Numbered from the stretch's first letter, positions 40,162 to 51,097 are shown. The stretch is 64,000 nucleotides of DNA from Saprospiraceae bacterium (GCA_016719855.1 JADJYH010000077.1:69521-133520), one strand, 5' to 3'. Program-made: numbers and translations. Notes: a model not told the origin generated them from the letters alone.

Positions 40162-42570
40162 TCATTCGCTGCGCAACGACTTCACTGGGTTCGCCAGCGC
40201 CGCTTTTATACTTTGGAAGCTGACCGTGGCAAATGCAACCACCACTGCCAGAACCCCGATAGGCCGAACACCCACCACTGGATGTCAATGCGGTAAACGA
40301 AGTCCTCCAGCCATTTTTCCATCAAAAAATAGGCAAGTGGGGAGGCCACGACCAATGCCACTGCGACCAGCATCAAAAAGTCCTTGGAAAGCAACTGCAC
40401 GATGCCAGCGGTGGTAGCACCGAGCACCTTGCGCACCCCGATTTCCTTCACCCGCTGCTGGGCGGCATGGGTGGCGAGGCCAAACAAGCCGAGGCAGGAA
40501 ATGAGGATGGCCAGCAGGCCAAAACCCTTACAGGTAGCAGCCAAGCGGCGGTCGTCTTCGTAAAATTGGGCGATGCTCTCGTCCAAATAGCGCCCCTCGA
40601 ACACCTGCTCTGGCAGCACTTCGTCAAAGGCTTTTTGGATAGCAGCCACAGTGCCCGCTGGGTCGGTCGGCCTGATTTTTATGCCCGCTTCTGAGAAGAA
40701 TTGCTTTTCGGTGGAAATGGTCAACGGCAAATGTGCCTCCCGGAACGAATGGGTATGGAAATCCTCGGTGACGCCCACGATTTTCAGCTTGCGGCTGCCC
40801 CAAAGCAGGTAGTCTTGTCCCACGGCCTCCTCTGGGTTTTGGATGCCGAGCTTTTGGAGCATCGTGCGGTTGACGACCACCTCCCGCATCGTGTCGGAGG
40901 GGGCGAGCCATCGGCCTGCCAGCAGTTTGATGCCGTAGGTTTCTTGGTATTTGTCATCCGCAAATTTGACGGTCGTGCTGAAGGGTTCGTCCTCCGGGTG
41001 GTCGCCGTAGCGGAAATTGCCAGCCCAGGTATTCCCCGAAAATGGTTGGTCACTGCTGAGGCTCACCGATTCCACCGTTGGGATTTGTTGCAGTGTTTGC
41101 CGCAAGGCCACCTGCCGCTGCAAGGTCAAGCTGTCATTGCCGAAGCCGAAAGTATAGACCAGGTCCTTTTTGAAACCCAAGTCCTGCGTTCGAATATAGT
41201 CCAACTGCATGATGGTGATGATGGCCCCGATGATGAGGCACTGCGCAATAGCAAACTGCGCCACCACCAGTGATTTGCGAAGCCCGGCACCGCCCGTCAG
41301 GCTTTGCTGGCGTTGCCTGAACGCTTTCACTGGCTGAAAACCAGCCAAGGTCAGCGACGGGTACAGCCCCGACAGCAGCGTGACCACTACCGACGTCGCC
41401 ACCAAGAACAGTACGACGGTCGGGTTGGAGAGGAACGGCACCTCGGCAGGAATCTCGGAGACGCCGCAGCAACGGAAGCCATTGCGGCCAAGGCCGCACC
41501 CAACAGCACCGAGGCAAACACGATGATGCCCGCCTCGCCTTAGAACTGCCCGACCAATTGGCCCCGGTTGCCGCCGAGCGTCTTGCGGACGCCCACCTCT
41601 TTTGCCCGCAGGGAAGCCTGGGTGCCGTGGCGAGGTTGATGAAGTTGAAACAGGCCAGTGCCAGTATCAACAGACCGATGGCCGATAGCACGTGGATGCG
41701 GCTTTTGGGAAATGATAAAGGCGGGTTGCGGTAAAGCGCGTTGGTAGTGCAGGTCGGAGCGCTGCATTTGGAGCACATACGGTTTTTATGCGACTGCCGG
41801 TCTTCTGGCTGTGTATTCCTTTCGCCCACACGGGCCACGGCGGCTGGCACCGTGCCACTTCGCCGGGTCGTAGAGCAGTGCCCACCTGGTTGTTGGAGCT
41901 GCAACTGCCCCAGCCGGCGTCATCCCAATTGAACGTATCCTTGTTGGCAACCAAGGTAGCGAAGGAAACCAGGGGTAAGCGAGAAATCGCAGCCAGCGGG
42001 CAAATCGGCCAAGACCGCCCTTCACGGCTACTGGCACGAAATATTGTCGAGCACCAAGGTTTTCCCGATGGCAGCCTCCCAATTGCCAAAGCATTTTTCC
42101 GCCCAATTTTTACCGAGCACAATTGTGTTTGGTTGGCTCAAGGAAGCGGCTCCTTCACCCCCAAGCAATTGCAAATCAAGCATTTGCATGAAATCAGGCT
42201 CCGCCATAAAGGCAATCTGATCATCGCCCATCGTGAATTTTTTCAAGGGAGCACCACCAGCCGGGTTAGGCACAGCGAGGGGTCGTCCAAAGTCTCCTTG
42301 ATCCGGCTCTTCTTCGAACTGCGGGACGGAGTTGTTTTACGGCTTCCGCTGCGGGCATTGGGATGCAAAGGTTGACCGCCCTCGGTGCCTCCCCAGAAGT
42401 GCTATCTCGGATCATGCGAACGATGCGGTCGTAGTGCTGGAAGTTCTTGTTGAACCCCAGTTCAAAGTTGACGACCTGGAAAATGAGCAGCACGGCGGCA
42501 ATGCCGCCAGCCCACCACGTTGATGAGAGTATGTTTTATGTGCGCCAAGAGACTTTGTTGTTCGGAACAT
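40162..42570 (-). pseudogene. FtsX/MacB-type ABC permease (copy 4), heavily frameshifted
   Basis: Start ATG 42570 (MFRTTKSL) and stop TGA at 40162 give 803 codons, the full family length, but the coding sequence is scattered over about eight segments. Breaks are near 42480, 42270, 42040, 41780, 41640, 41560, 41440 and 40255. Recognisable blocks include FQVVNFELGFNKNFQHYDRIVRM, PLTISTEKQFFSEAGIKIRP, CLGLFGLATHAAQQRVKEIG and the end KAALANPVKSLRSE. It has the highest indel density in the window and is the best candidate for a true pseudogene, although length conservation leaves poor consensus possible. Confidence 0.72.
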
Positions 42571-42666
42571 GGATTGGAAGATGAATTTGTTATTGGTTGA
42601 CATGATTCTTGCGTGTTTAACTGCTTTCGCCTTCGGCGAAAGTTTTTGCGCAGCAAAAAATCATGT

Positions 42667-45115
42667 TTACTCGCTGCGCAACGACTTTACCGGGTTCGCC
42701 AGCGCCGCTTTTATGCTCTGGAAACTGACCGTTAAGAACGCCACCACCACTGCTGCCAGACCTGCCAACGCAAACACCCACCATTGAATGTCAATGCGAT
42801 AGGCGAAATCTTGCAGCCATTTTTTCATGAAAAAATAGGCCAACGGGGAAGCAATAAGAAATGCCAGCAGCACAGGTTTCAAAAAGTCCTTTGACATCAG
42901 GCCAACAAGCCCTGCCGTCGTTGCTCCGAGCACTTTTCGAATACCGATTTCTTTCGTGCGCTGCTCTGCCGTGAAGGTGGCGAGGCCAAAGAGACCGAGG
43001 CAAGAAATCAAGATGGCTACCAAAGGTAAAGGCGCTGATGATGCGCGAAAGGTTTTGCTCTGAGCTGTACAGTTGAGCCAAGTTTTCATCCAAAAATGAG
43101 TATTCAAATGGGAGACTAGGCAGCACGGATTTCCAAGTGGCTTCTGTTTTCTTGAAAAAAGATGGGAAATCCGCTGTGTTGACATCGGCGATGACGTGCG
43201 CCAGCCGGTTGGGCTGTTCGTAAATGACCATGAAAGGATCCATCTCGCTGCCGAGGTTTTGATAGAGGTAATCTTGCATGACGCCGACTACGGTGATTTT
43301 GATGCGCTGGTCTTCAAAATCGGAACTGAGCACCATGCCGGGTGCTGCTTCGAGCGGGATACCCAGGTGATTCAGTACTGCTTCGCTAACGATGGCCTTG
43401 GCCGTGCCTTCTTGTGTAGAGGTATCGGCTTGCGTGAATTGGCGACCTGCCAATAGCTTGATTTTCAATGTGTTGAGATAGTTTTCGTCGCAATAGGTGA
43501 AACGCACAGCGGTAGCACTGTTCATGTCCTGGCCGGGCTTGTAGAGCGGGAGGTCGTTGTACACCATTTGACCGGGACAGACTGCCATTGCTGAGGCAGA
43601 ACCGACCTCCGGAAGGCGCATGATTTCGTTGCGGAAGGTGGCCACGGCTGCATGGCTTTCTGTGGTGCGGAATGGGAACACCACTTTTTGCTTTTTTTCA
43701 AAACCAAGGTCTTTTTCAAGCATGTAGTCCAACTGAAAATGGACGATGAGCGCCCCGATGACCAGTGCCGAGGATATGGCGAACTGACTGACTACCAATC
43801 CTTTGCGTAGCCATGTTGCCCCTGCATTTCCCTTCAAGCCACTTGTGCCCCGTAGCACGGCGAGGGGCCTGAACGAAGAGAGGTAAAAAGCCGGATAGCT
43901 ACCCGCTACCAAGCCGGTCAGCACCACCAAAGCACCGACGAGGCCGATGCCCTGCAAGTTTTTTGTAAATGCTATTTCGATACTAGCTCCAGTCAAGTTG
44001 TTGAGGAATGGCATGAGCAGCCCCACCAACGGGATGGCCATGAGCATAGAGATGGCGGTCAGCAGGAGGCTTTCGCTCAAAAACTGGCCAATGAGTGATA
44101 TCCTGGGTGCTCCAACTGCCTTCCTGACGCCCACTTCCTGCGCCCGTTTGGTCGAGCGTGCGGTGGTGAGGTTCATGAAATTGATGCAGGCCACCATTTG
44201 TATGAACCCAGCGATGAGCAACAGCATGTTAAGAAAACGAGAACTGGTATTGGTTGCTTGGTCGGCGGTAAGGCCAGGAGTGGTGTGTATAGACGCTATG
44301 GGTTGGAGGTGCAAGCTTTTTTTCATGCCCAATTGTTCGAGCTGTACTGCGCCATGCCGCTGGAGGAAATCGGGAAGTTTGGCCTCCAATGCAGCGGGGT
44401 TTGTACCCTGTTTGAGGCGGAGGTAGCTATAGACAAAGTTGTTCCCGGCCCAAGAGTCGTTTGTGCGGATGAATTCACCGATGCCACCGGAGTTCATCGT
44501 CATGAAAAATTCGGAGTGGAGGTGGCTCTTGCCAAGGCTGCTGTTGAATACGCCTGTCACCTTGAATTTCTGTTCGTCGCCACCACCGCCAATGCCAATG
44601 GTCTGTCCGATGGGGTCATTTGTTTTAAAGAGTTTTTGGGATAAATCCTCAGAGATGACGACCGAAAACGGCTCGTCCAAAGCATGGGCAGGATCGCCTG
44701 CAACGAACTGGTATTCAAGAATTTGAAAAAAATTGCTGTCCACGTAATAGCCCGGTTTTTCAAAGAAAACCTGCTCACCCACCCTCAGTAGGCTTTGCTC
44801 CACGCCCATTGGACGACAGGCTCTCGCTGCTTGTTCCACCTCTGGAAAGTCGGACTTCATGCCCATCGGAATGGGCGGCGAGCAAGTGGCCATGTGCATT
44901 TCCGCTTGGTCGTTTGGCAATTGGAGGTCGCTGATAATGCGGTAGAGGTTGCCTGCTTCGCTGTGGTGCTGATCGTAGCTTCGGTGGTCTTGCACATATA
45001 GCAAAATATAAAGGCAGCAGGCCGTGCCAGTGGTCAGACCAAATAGGTTGATGAAGCTGAATGTTTTGTTCCGCCAGAGGTTGCGGAAGGCGATTTTTAC
45101 ATTGTTTTGAAACAT
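42667..45115 (-). CDS. FtsX/MacB-type ABC permease (copy 3), one frameshift
   Basis: Start ATG 45115 (MFQNNVKIAFRNLWRNKTFSF), about 816 codons. Four-helix bundles surround two periplasmic MacB-PCD domains. The frame changes once near 43025-43045, between SEQNLSRIISAFTF and VAILISCLGLFGLATFTAEQ. The end matches copy 5 over 119 identical bases. Function as for the other copies: the membrane part of an efflux-type transporter that needs one of the two ATPases upstream. Confidence 0.82.
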
Positions 45116-45116
45116 G

Positions 45117-45186
45117 ATATTGAGATATTGGGTCATTGAGATATTGGGTGATTGGAAATATCTCAATATCCCAATCACCCAATATC
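45117..45186. repeat. Intergenic ATTGGGTGATTG hairpin repeat (copy B)
   Basis: Nearly the same sequence as copy A: direct GATATTGGGTGATTG-like units and the inverted CAATCACCCAATATC, ending at the 3' end of the next permease. Confidence 0.72.
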
Positions 45187-45190
45187 AATT

Positions 45191-47641
45191 TCATTCGCTC
45201 CGCAACGACTCCACCGGGTTCGCCAGTGCCGCCTTCACGCTCTGGAAACTGACCGTCAAAAATGCCACCGCCACTGCGCCTGCCCCTGCGGCCAAAAATT
45301 GCCACCAATGCAGTTCAATGCGGTACGCAAAATCGTCCAGCCATTTTTGCATGAAATACCACGCCAGCGGTGCGGCGATGAGGATGGCCAGCGCCACCAG
45401 CCGCAAAAAATCCTTCGACAACAAACCGACGATGCCGCCCAACGAAGCGCCCAGCACCTTTCGGATGCCGATTTCCTTCGTGCGGTTCGCTGCCGCCAGC
45501 GCCGCCAAGCCAAACAAGCCGAGGCAGGCGAGGAATATCGAAATGCCGCCCGCCCAACCGATGATGTTGCTGAAACGGGCCTCGGATTCATAAAAACGGT
45601 CGAGGTTTTCGTCGAGGAAACTGTACTTGAACGGCAGCTCCGACTCGGCGCTCGCCCAGGCAAGTTTCAGTGCAGCGAGCGCAGGTGCCGGGTCGCCGGG
45701 TTGCAGGCGAACGAAGAATTTGAAGGGTGCATAGTCTGAAAACTGGTGGAATAGCTGCGGCTTGACTTCCTCTTTGAACGGCCGGAAATTGAAATCCTTC
45801 ACGACGCCGACAACGACGGGCAGCGGCTTTTCGGAGCCTTCGTAGTAGCCTTCCAATTTTTGGCCGAGCGCCGTTTCTGCCGTCCAACCAAAATCTTTGA
45901 GGAACGCTTCGTTGACGATGATGGAATTGATGGTGTCGGTGGCGAATTTTGGGTCGAAATTACGCCCAGCGAGCAGTTGCATCCCCAGCACATCCATGTA
46001 GTGGTTGTCCACAAAATACTCGTAGACATTTTTCTGTTTCCCCTGGTAAGCCCACCCCGACTGGCTCCAGCCAGTGCCTTCGCCGAGACCCAATTCTGCG
46101 CTGGCGACGCCCATGACCTGCGGCTGTTGCAAGGCAAGCTGGCGGAAACGAGGGTAGATTTTCTCCGAGTCCGTGTCGCTGGCGTCCACGACAACCACGT
46201 TTTCCCGCTGGAAACCGGGGTTTTGGGAGCGCATGAAATGGAGTTGCTGCACGATGATGAGCGTAGCCGCCGCCAGCCCGATGGACAGGACAAACTGGGT
46301 GGTGACCAGCGATTTGGTGAAAAAATTCGCCCCTCCGAGCCGCACTTTGCTTTTCAAAATCTCCACGGGTTTGAACCCCGACAACACCAGCGCCGGGTAG
46401 CTGCCCGCCAGCAAGCCCACCAGCAGCGTCAGGCCTACTGCCAGCCAGCCGATTTCAGGGTAGAGTCTCAAGGAAAAACTCAGCGTCCGGTCTGCCATTT
46501 CATTGAAAGCGGGCATCAACGCTTGCGCCATGGCCAGTCCTATGACCGCCGACAGCGCGCTCAACAGCAGCGATTCCGTTAAAAACTGCCGCACCAACTG
46601 CCCCCGGCCTCCACCGATGACCTTGCGCACGCCGACTTCCTTCGCCCTGCCCGCCGAGCGACCGATAGAAAGCGTGGTGAAATTGATGCAGGCGATGAGC
46701 AGCACCCCGGCAGCAATCGCTAACAGCGTCCAGATGCCAGTGGGGTCAACTTCGGCGGCATTTTCGCCCCATGTTTCCATGCCAGCGTGCATTTCCCGCA
46801 GGGGCTGCAGGCGGAAGCTGCAGGGAGCGCCCTCGCCCTTCCATGAGCCTTCCTTTTGCAGTGCCGCTTTTTGGTCGGGGTAATATTTTTGGTAAAAACC
46901 GAGCAACTGCTTCGAGTTGTCCGCCAAACCGCTGCCTGGCCGCAGCAAAACGTAGGTCTGGAGCGAGGAGCGATTCCAATTGTTAAGCGATCCTTCGCCA
47001 AACTTGGTCGTGTAGAGCCGCTCGAAATTGCCCAGAATGTCGAACTGGATGGTTGAGTTGGGTGGCGGGTTTTCCGCCACAGCGGCCACCGTGTACGGCT
47101 CGAACTTGTCTTCCAGTTTGATTTCCAGCGTCTTGCCGGTTGGGTTGCTTTCACCGAAAAGCCGCTGTGCCATTTTTTCCGTCAGCACGACATTGTACCT
47201 GTCTTTTAGGGCGGCACTGGGGCTTCCGTACTTGATTTTAAAAGAGAATACCTCAAAAAACGAGGGGTCGGCAAATTGGACGCCCGCCCGGCTGACTTCG
47301 CCATTCGCCCGCACAAAATTTTCGCCCCAAGCCTCTCGGAGGCGCACGAACTGCTCCACGTCAGGGAAGTCGGTTTTCAGCGCTGGACCTAACGGCATTG
47401 GCAGGTAGCTGTCACCACCCGCCTCGTCCCGTCCGGCAAAGCCCGCCTCCCACCAGCGGAGGACGCGGAAGGTCCGGTCTCCCTTGTCGTGGAAGCGGTC
47501 GTAGCTGAATTCGTTGACGGCATACAGCATGAACAGGCTGAAACAGGCCAGCCCGATGCTCAGGCCAAGGACGTTGATGGCTGTCAGGCCCTTTTGTTTC
47601 AGCAGGTTTCGCAGGGCGATTTTCAGATAGTTTTGGAACAT
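45191..47641 (-). CDS. FtsX/MacB-type ABC permease (copy 2), intact
   Basis: 816 residues, uninterrupted. N-terminal helix (LTAINVLGLSIGLACFSLFMLY), first MacB-PCD (~50-285), three helices with GRSAGRAKEVGVRKVIGGGRGQL, second PCD (~480-680), and a final three-helix FtsX domain with LFGLAALAAANRTKEIGIRKVLGA. It ends KAALANPVESLRSE. Large two-FtsX permeases of this type occur in many Bacteroidota copies next to MacB-like ATPases and are thought to export peptides, lipids or toxic compounds; the substrate is unknown. Confidence 0.9.
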   Translation of the reverse strand: MFQNYLKIALRNLLKQKGLTAINVLGLSIGLACFSLFMLYAVNEFSYDRFHDKGDRTFRVLRWWEAGFAGRDEAGGDSYLPMPLGPALKTDFPDVEQFVRLREAWGENFVRANGEVSRAGVQFADPSFFEVFSFKIKYGSPSAALKDRYNVVLTEKMAQRLFGESNPTGKTLEIKLEDKFEPYTVAAVAENPPPNSTIQFDILGNFERLYTTKFGEGSLNNWNRSSLQTYVLLRPGSGLADNSKQLLGFYQKYYPDQKAALQKEGSWKGEGAPCSFRLQPLREMHAGMETWGENAAEVDPTGIWTLLAIAAGVLLIACINFTTLSIGRSAGRAKEVGVRKVIGGGRGQLVRQFLTESLLLSALSAVIGLAMAQALMPAFNEMADRTLSFSLRLYPEIGWLAVGLTLLVGLLAGSYPALVLSGFKPVEILKSKVRLGGANFFTKSLVTTQFVLSIGLAAATLIIVQQLHFMRSQNPGFQRENVVVVDASDTDSEKIYPRFRQLALQQPQVMGVASAELGLGEGTGWSQSGWAYQGKQKNVYEYFVDNHYMDVLGMQLLAGRNFDPKFATDTINSIIVNEAFLKDFGWTAETALGQKLEGYYEGSEKPLPVVVGVVKDFNFRPFKEEVKPQLFHQFSDYAPFKFFVRLQPGDPAPALAALKLAWASAESELPFKYSFLDENLDRFYESEARFSNIIGWAGGISIFLACLGLFGLAALAAANRTKEIGIRKVLGASLGGIVGLLSKDFLRLVALAILIAAPLAWYFMQKWLDDFAYRIELHWWQFLAAGAGAVAVAFLTVSFQSVKAALANPVESLRSE

Positions 47642-47716
47642 GATATTGAGATAAATGGATATTGAGATATTGGGGATGATTGGAAATATCCCAATATCTC
47701 AATCACCCAATATCAA
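47641..47716. repeat. Intergenic ATTGGGTGATTG hairpin repeat (copy C)
   Basis: A diverged version of the same hairpin spacer (GATATTGAGAT... and CAATCACCCAATATC) between permease copies 1 and 2. Confidence 0.65.
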
Positions 47717-47718
47717 TT

Positions 47719-50130
47719 TCATTCGCTGCGCAACGACTTCGCCGGGTTCGCCAGCGCCGCCCGAATGGTTTGAGAACCGACCGTCAGGCCAGCAATCAAA
47801 GCCAGCACCAGTATGCCCGGCAAAAACAACCAGGGCGACATGGAAATCCGCTGTTCAAACTCCTGCAGCAACTGGCTACCGACCAACCATGTCAATGTCG
47901 TGGCAATCAGCGCCGCTATGCCCAACACAACGAAATAGCTTTTCGAGAGCAGCATGGTCAGGTCGCTCATTGAAGCGCCCAGGATTTTCCGAAGGCTGAT
48001 TTCTTTCGCTTTTGTTTCCACCGTGTACATCGTCATGCCGAGCAATCCCATGCATGCGATCACCATACCGAGCAGCCCGAGGAAGCCTATCGCCCATGCA
48101 AAACTTACCATTTCGGCATAGTTGCTCCGAATCCGCTGGTCAAAAAACTCCGCTTCGAAACTCCTGTCCGGCTCGATTTGCTTCCAGGTGCGCTCCAGCT
48201 CCAACATGGTGGCGGTGAGGTCTGTGCCAGCCAGTTCGAGGTTCATCACATTCAGTTGAGCAGGTTGGCTGCGCAGAAACATCGGTTCGCCGGGGGAGTA
48301 GAAGGCGGGTTTAAAGGGGAAGTTTTTCAAGACGCCCTTCACCACCAGTTGCAGGCTGTCGCCGATGGTGAGTGCTTTGCCGACCGCTTCGGCGGGTGCG
48401 CCGAGTTTGAAGCGTTCGCAAAACGACTCGTTCACCAGAGCATAAAGCTCCCGCTGTTGCGAGGTGTTTTCGGGGAAATTTTCCCCGGCAAGCAAGGTCA
48501 GCCCAAAGTGGCCCACGTAGTTCGGGTCAACGTAATAGAAGCGGATACCTGTTTTTTCAGGTACTGAGTCGCTGCGTACGTCCTCCGACCAATCGTTAAA
48601 AGTGCCCATCGGGTGCGAGATGGCGCTGATGGTTTGTACGCCTTTTACTGTGGAAAATGCTGACGAAAGTTTGTCGTAGGGGGTTCCTTGCATCTCCACC
48701 AGCAGGGTTTGCGGCTTGTCGAAGCCGAAGTTTTGGTGGATGGCGAACTGGGCTTGCCTGTGCATAATGGTGAGCGAGAACAGGAAAACCAGCGTGATGG
48801 TAAACTGGAAGCCGAGCAGCACTTTGCGAAGCCCGAATTTCTGAATAAACTTCACGTTTTGGAGTTTCTGCAACACCTGCAAGGGCGAGGTTTTGGACAG
48901 GACAGTGGCGGGCAAAGCGCCAGCAAACAAACCGACCCCCAGCGCAAACGCCAAAAACCAGCCAAACATCGCTAGGTCTTCCTGGCCCATAAAGTTCAAT
49001 ATTTCGGCAGTTGCGCCCTGGTTGAGCAGCACTTTTCCGACCTTGAAAATCTGGTACGACAGTACCAGTGCCAGCAGGGAAGTCAGCACCGCCTCGCTCG
49101 TTATTTGCCAGAACACTTGCCCCCGGGTAGCGCCCAAGACCTTGCGAACGCCCACTTCTTTGGTGCGCAGCAACGAACGGGCGATGGTCAGGTTGGTATA
49201 GTTGAAAGCAGCCGCCAGCATGATGATCAGCGCCAGCCCCGATAAAAACCAAAGTCCTGCCGCCGGGATGGTAAAGCTGCTCGCTTGCGACAGCATCCTT
49301 CCGGGCGTGATGCCCTCCAACGGCTGCAATTCAAAGCGGTAATTGCCGTCCCGGCTTTCCAATTCGAGGTCGGCATACTGTGTTTTGGCAATTTGCGTCA
49401 GGGCAAGTTCCGCCGCTTTCACGTCCGCTCCCGGTTGCAGCCGCACATAGTGGAAGCCGCCGTAGTAGTTGAGCCAGTCATTGGTGACGTTCCAGGCACC
49501 GGGCAGTTTTTCCAGCGCCAGTTGAGTGGCGAGCGAGCCGAGGGCCTCGAATTGCAGGTGCGACTTGCCCGGGGCTTTTTTCAAAACGCCCGTTACTTTG
49601 AACGTACCGTAGCCGGGCATTTCGATTTCCTTGCCCACGGCATTTTCATTGGGGAAAAATTTCCCAGCCGTTTCGTCGGTCAGCACCATGCAAAACGGTT
49701 CGTTCAGGGCGGCGGCAGGGTCGCCGGCTGCCAACTCGAAACCGAACATTTTAAAAAAAGAGGCATCGCTGTACATGCCCTGTATGCTCAGCAATTGCTT
49801 GCCGCCAGCCTTTGCCTCTCCGTTGAACGACAGCAGCATGGGCGTCCAAAGTTCTACCTGCGAATAGTCCTCGGTAAGTGTTTTTGCCAATAAGTAGGGC
49901 GATGAGGCATAAGCCTCCTTGCCGCCGTCTTTTCGCTGTACTTCGGTCAGGATGCGGTAGGTGCGCCCTGCCTCTGGGTGGAAGCGGTCGTAGCTGTGCG
50001 CATCCTTGATGATGCAGATGACCACGAGGCAAACGCTCATCGAAAGTGCCAGCCCGAAGATGTTGATGAATGAAAAAGCCTTGTGCTTGACCAGGTTGCG
50101 GAAGGCGATTTTTAGATAGTTTTGAAACAT
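47719..50130 (-). CDS. FtsX/MacB-type ABC permease (copy 1, promoter-proximal), intact
   Basis: 803 residues, uninterrupted. Start MFQNYLKIAFRNLVKHKAFSF with the first membrane helix (FINIFGLALSMSVCLVVICII), two MacB-PCD/FtsX units with RSLLRTKEVGVRKVLGATRGQV and LLGMTMYTVETKAKEISLRKILGAS, and the end RAALANPAKSLRSE. It is the copy nearest the ATPase genes and the candidate promoter, and probably the main partner of ATPase 50406-51080. The second FtsX segment differs most from the other copies, suggesting an older divergence. Confidence 0.9.
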   Translation of the reverse strand: MFQNYLKIAFRNLVKHKAFSFINIFGLALSMSVCLVVICIIKDAHSYDRFHPEAGRTYRILTEVQRKDGGKEAYASSPYLLAKTLTEDYSQVELWTPMLLSFNGEAKAGGKQLLSIQGMYSDASFFKMFGFELAAGDPAAALNEPFCMVLTDETAGKFFPNENAVGKEIEMPGYGTFKVTGVLKKAPGKSHLQFEALGSLATQLALEKLPGAWNVTNDWLNYYGGFHYVRLQPGADVKAAELALTQIAKTQYADLELESRDGNYRFELQPLEGITPGRMLSQASSFTIPAAGLWFLSGLALIIMLAAAFNYTNLTIARSLLRTKEVGVRKVLGATRGQVFWQITSEAVLTSLLALVLSYQIFKVGKVLLNQGATAEILNFMGQEDLAMFGWFLAFALGVGLFAGALPATVLSKTSPLQVLQKLQNVKFIQKFGLRKVLLGFQFTITLVFLFSLTIMHRQAQFAIHQNFGFDKPQTLLVEMQGTPYDKLSSAFSTVKGVQTISAISHPMGTFNDWSEDVRSDSVPEKTGIRFYYVDPNYVGHFGLTLLAGENFPENTSQQRELYALVNESFCERFKLGAPAEAVGKALTIGDSLQLVVKGVLKNFPFKPAFYSPGEPMFLRSQPAQLNVMNLELAGTDLTATMLELERTWKQIEPDRSFEAEFFDQRIRSNYAEMVSFAWAIGFLGLLGMVIACMGLLGMTMYTVETKAKEISLRKILGASMSDLTMLLSKSYFVVLGIAALIATTLTWLVGSQLLQEFEQRISMSPWLFLPGILVLALIAGLTVGSQTIRAALANPAKSLRSE

Positions 50131-50181
50131 GGCTGTGGTTGTTTTTCCCCTTGGGAATGATAAAGCATTGATTGTTGTCCG

Positions 50182-50385
50182 CTAATCCCGTTTATCCTGT
50201 GGTTTGCCGATGCCCGCTTTCCAGCTATGAAAAGCGAGTGTCAACAACATGGCTGCTATTGTTTTGATGCCAACTGGAGCCACTGTAAACCATTGGTTGT
50301 CAGTGTGGTAGAAAAAATTGGCCATCCATGCTTCCATATTTTGACTGGTGATTTGTGGCGCAATGCCAATGACTATTTCTTCCAC
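50182..50385 (-). pseudogene. Relic of a permease C-terminus
   Basis: A 67-residue frame whose second half, MEAWMANFFYHTDNQWFTV then TIAAMLLTLAFHSWKAGIGK, follows the pattern of the permease end (KWLQDFAYRIDIQWWVF ... LTVSFQSIKAALANP): W, F-Y, one aromatic-rich strand, a helix and x-WKA-x. It lacks the usual LRSE end. Probably the remnant of a sixth permease between copy 1 and the ATPase; the match is by eye only. Confidence 0.4.
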
Positions 50386-50405
50386 TTTATGTCCGGTTTT
50401 AGTTG

Positions 50406-51080
50406 TTAGGTAGTGGTGTCCATTCTTACAAACCCATCTTCGATTTGCATGACCCTGGTTCCGTAAGCGGCGAATTTCTCGTTGTGCGTTACCTGAATAA
50501 TCGTCATTCCCTCGCCGTGCAATTCTTTTAGCAAGCCCATAATCATTTCGCCCTGTGAGGTGTGCAAATTGCCCGTTGGCTCATCGGCCAGCAACAGCTT
50601 TGGCTTGCCAACAATGGCCCTGGCGATGCCCACCAACTGCTGTTGTCCCCCGGAAAGTTGGGCCGGGAACAGGCCTTTTTTGCCAACGATATTGAATCGG
50701 TCGAGCAGGTCGGCCACCATGCTCTGCCGCTCCGATTTGCCCACGCCCCGGTACAAAAGCGGCATTTCTATGTTTTCATAAACCGTCAGTTCATCTATCA
50801 GGTGATAGGCTTGGAATACAAACCCGATGGTGTGCTTGTGCAGTTCGGTACGGCGCTTTTCGGAAAAAGTATGGACGGGTTCGTCCAAGAAATAATACTC
50901 CCCCGTGTCTGGTTTATCCAACATGCCTATTATGTTCAATAATGTAGATTTGCCAGAACCAGACGGGCCCATAATAGTCAGGAATTCCCCTTTTTTCAGA
51001 TTAAAACTGATATTTTTCAACACCCATGATTTATTCAATCCGGTGTTGTAAAATCGTTCTATATTTTTTAGCGTAATCAT
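50406..51080 (-). CDS. MacB-like ABC ATPase (second of two)
   Basis: 224 residues. Walker A GPSGSGKST (~39-47), Q loop GFVFQAYHLIDEL, signature LSGGQQQLVGIARA, Walker B LLLADEPTGNL, H-loop VTHNEKFA. The signature has Leu in place of the usual Arg/Lys after GGQQQ, and the D-loop reads TGNLHTSQG. It couples to the adjacent FtsX-type permeases. The 66-base gap to the next ATPase contains a degenerate copy of the hairpin spacer (51098-51146). Confidence 0.9.
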   Translation of the reverse strand: MITLKNIERFYNTGLNKSWVLKNISFNLKKGEFLTIMGPSGSGKSTLLNIIGMLDKPDTGEYYFLDEPVHTFSEKRRTELHKHTIGFVFQAYHLIDELTVYENIEMPLLYRGVGKSERQSMVADLLDRFNIVGKKGLFPAQLSGGQQQLVGIARAIVGKPKLLLADEPTGNLHTSQGEMIMGLLKELHGEGMTIIQVTHNEKFAAYGTRVMQIEDGFVRMDTTT

Positions 51081-51097
51081 TTATTAGTTGCAATTAT

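Noticed and set aside
42667..45115. Programmed ribosomal frameshift in permease copy 3
   Set aside because: No slippery heptamer with a following structure is evident, the other intact copies lack any frame change, and indels are frequent throughout the window.
37713..50130. Tandem repeat array read as a CRISPR or phage-type repeat
   Set aside because: The similarity comes from homologous permease genes and hairpin spacers; there are no short regular repeats with unique spacers and no cas genes.
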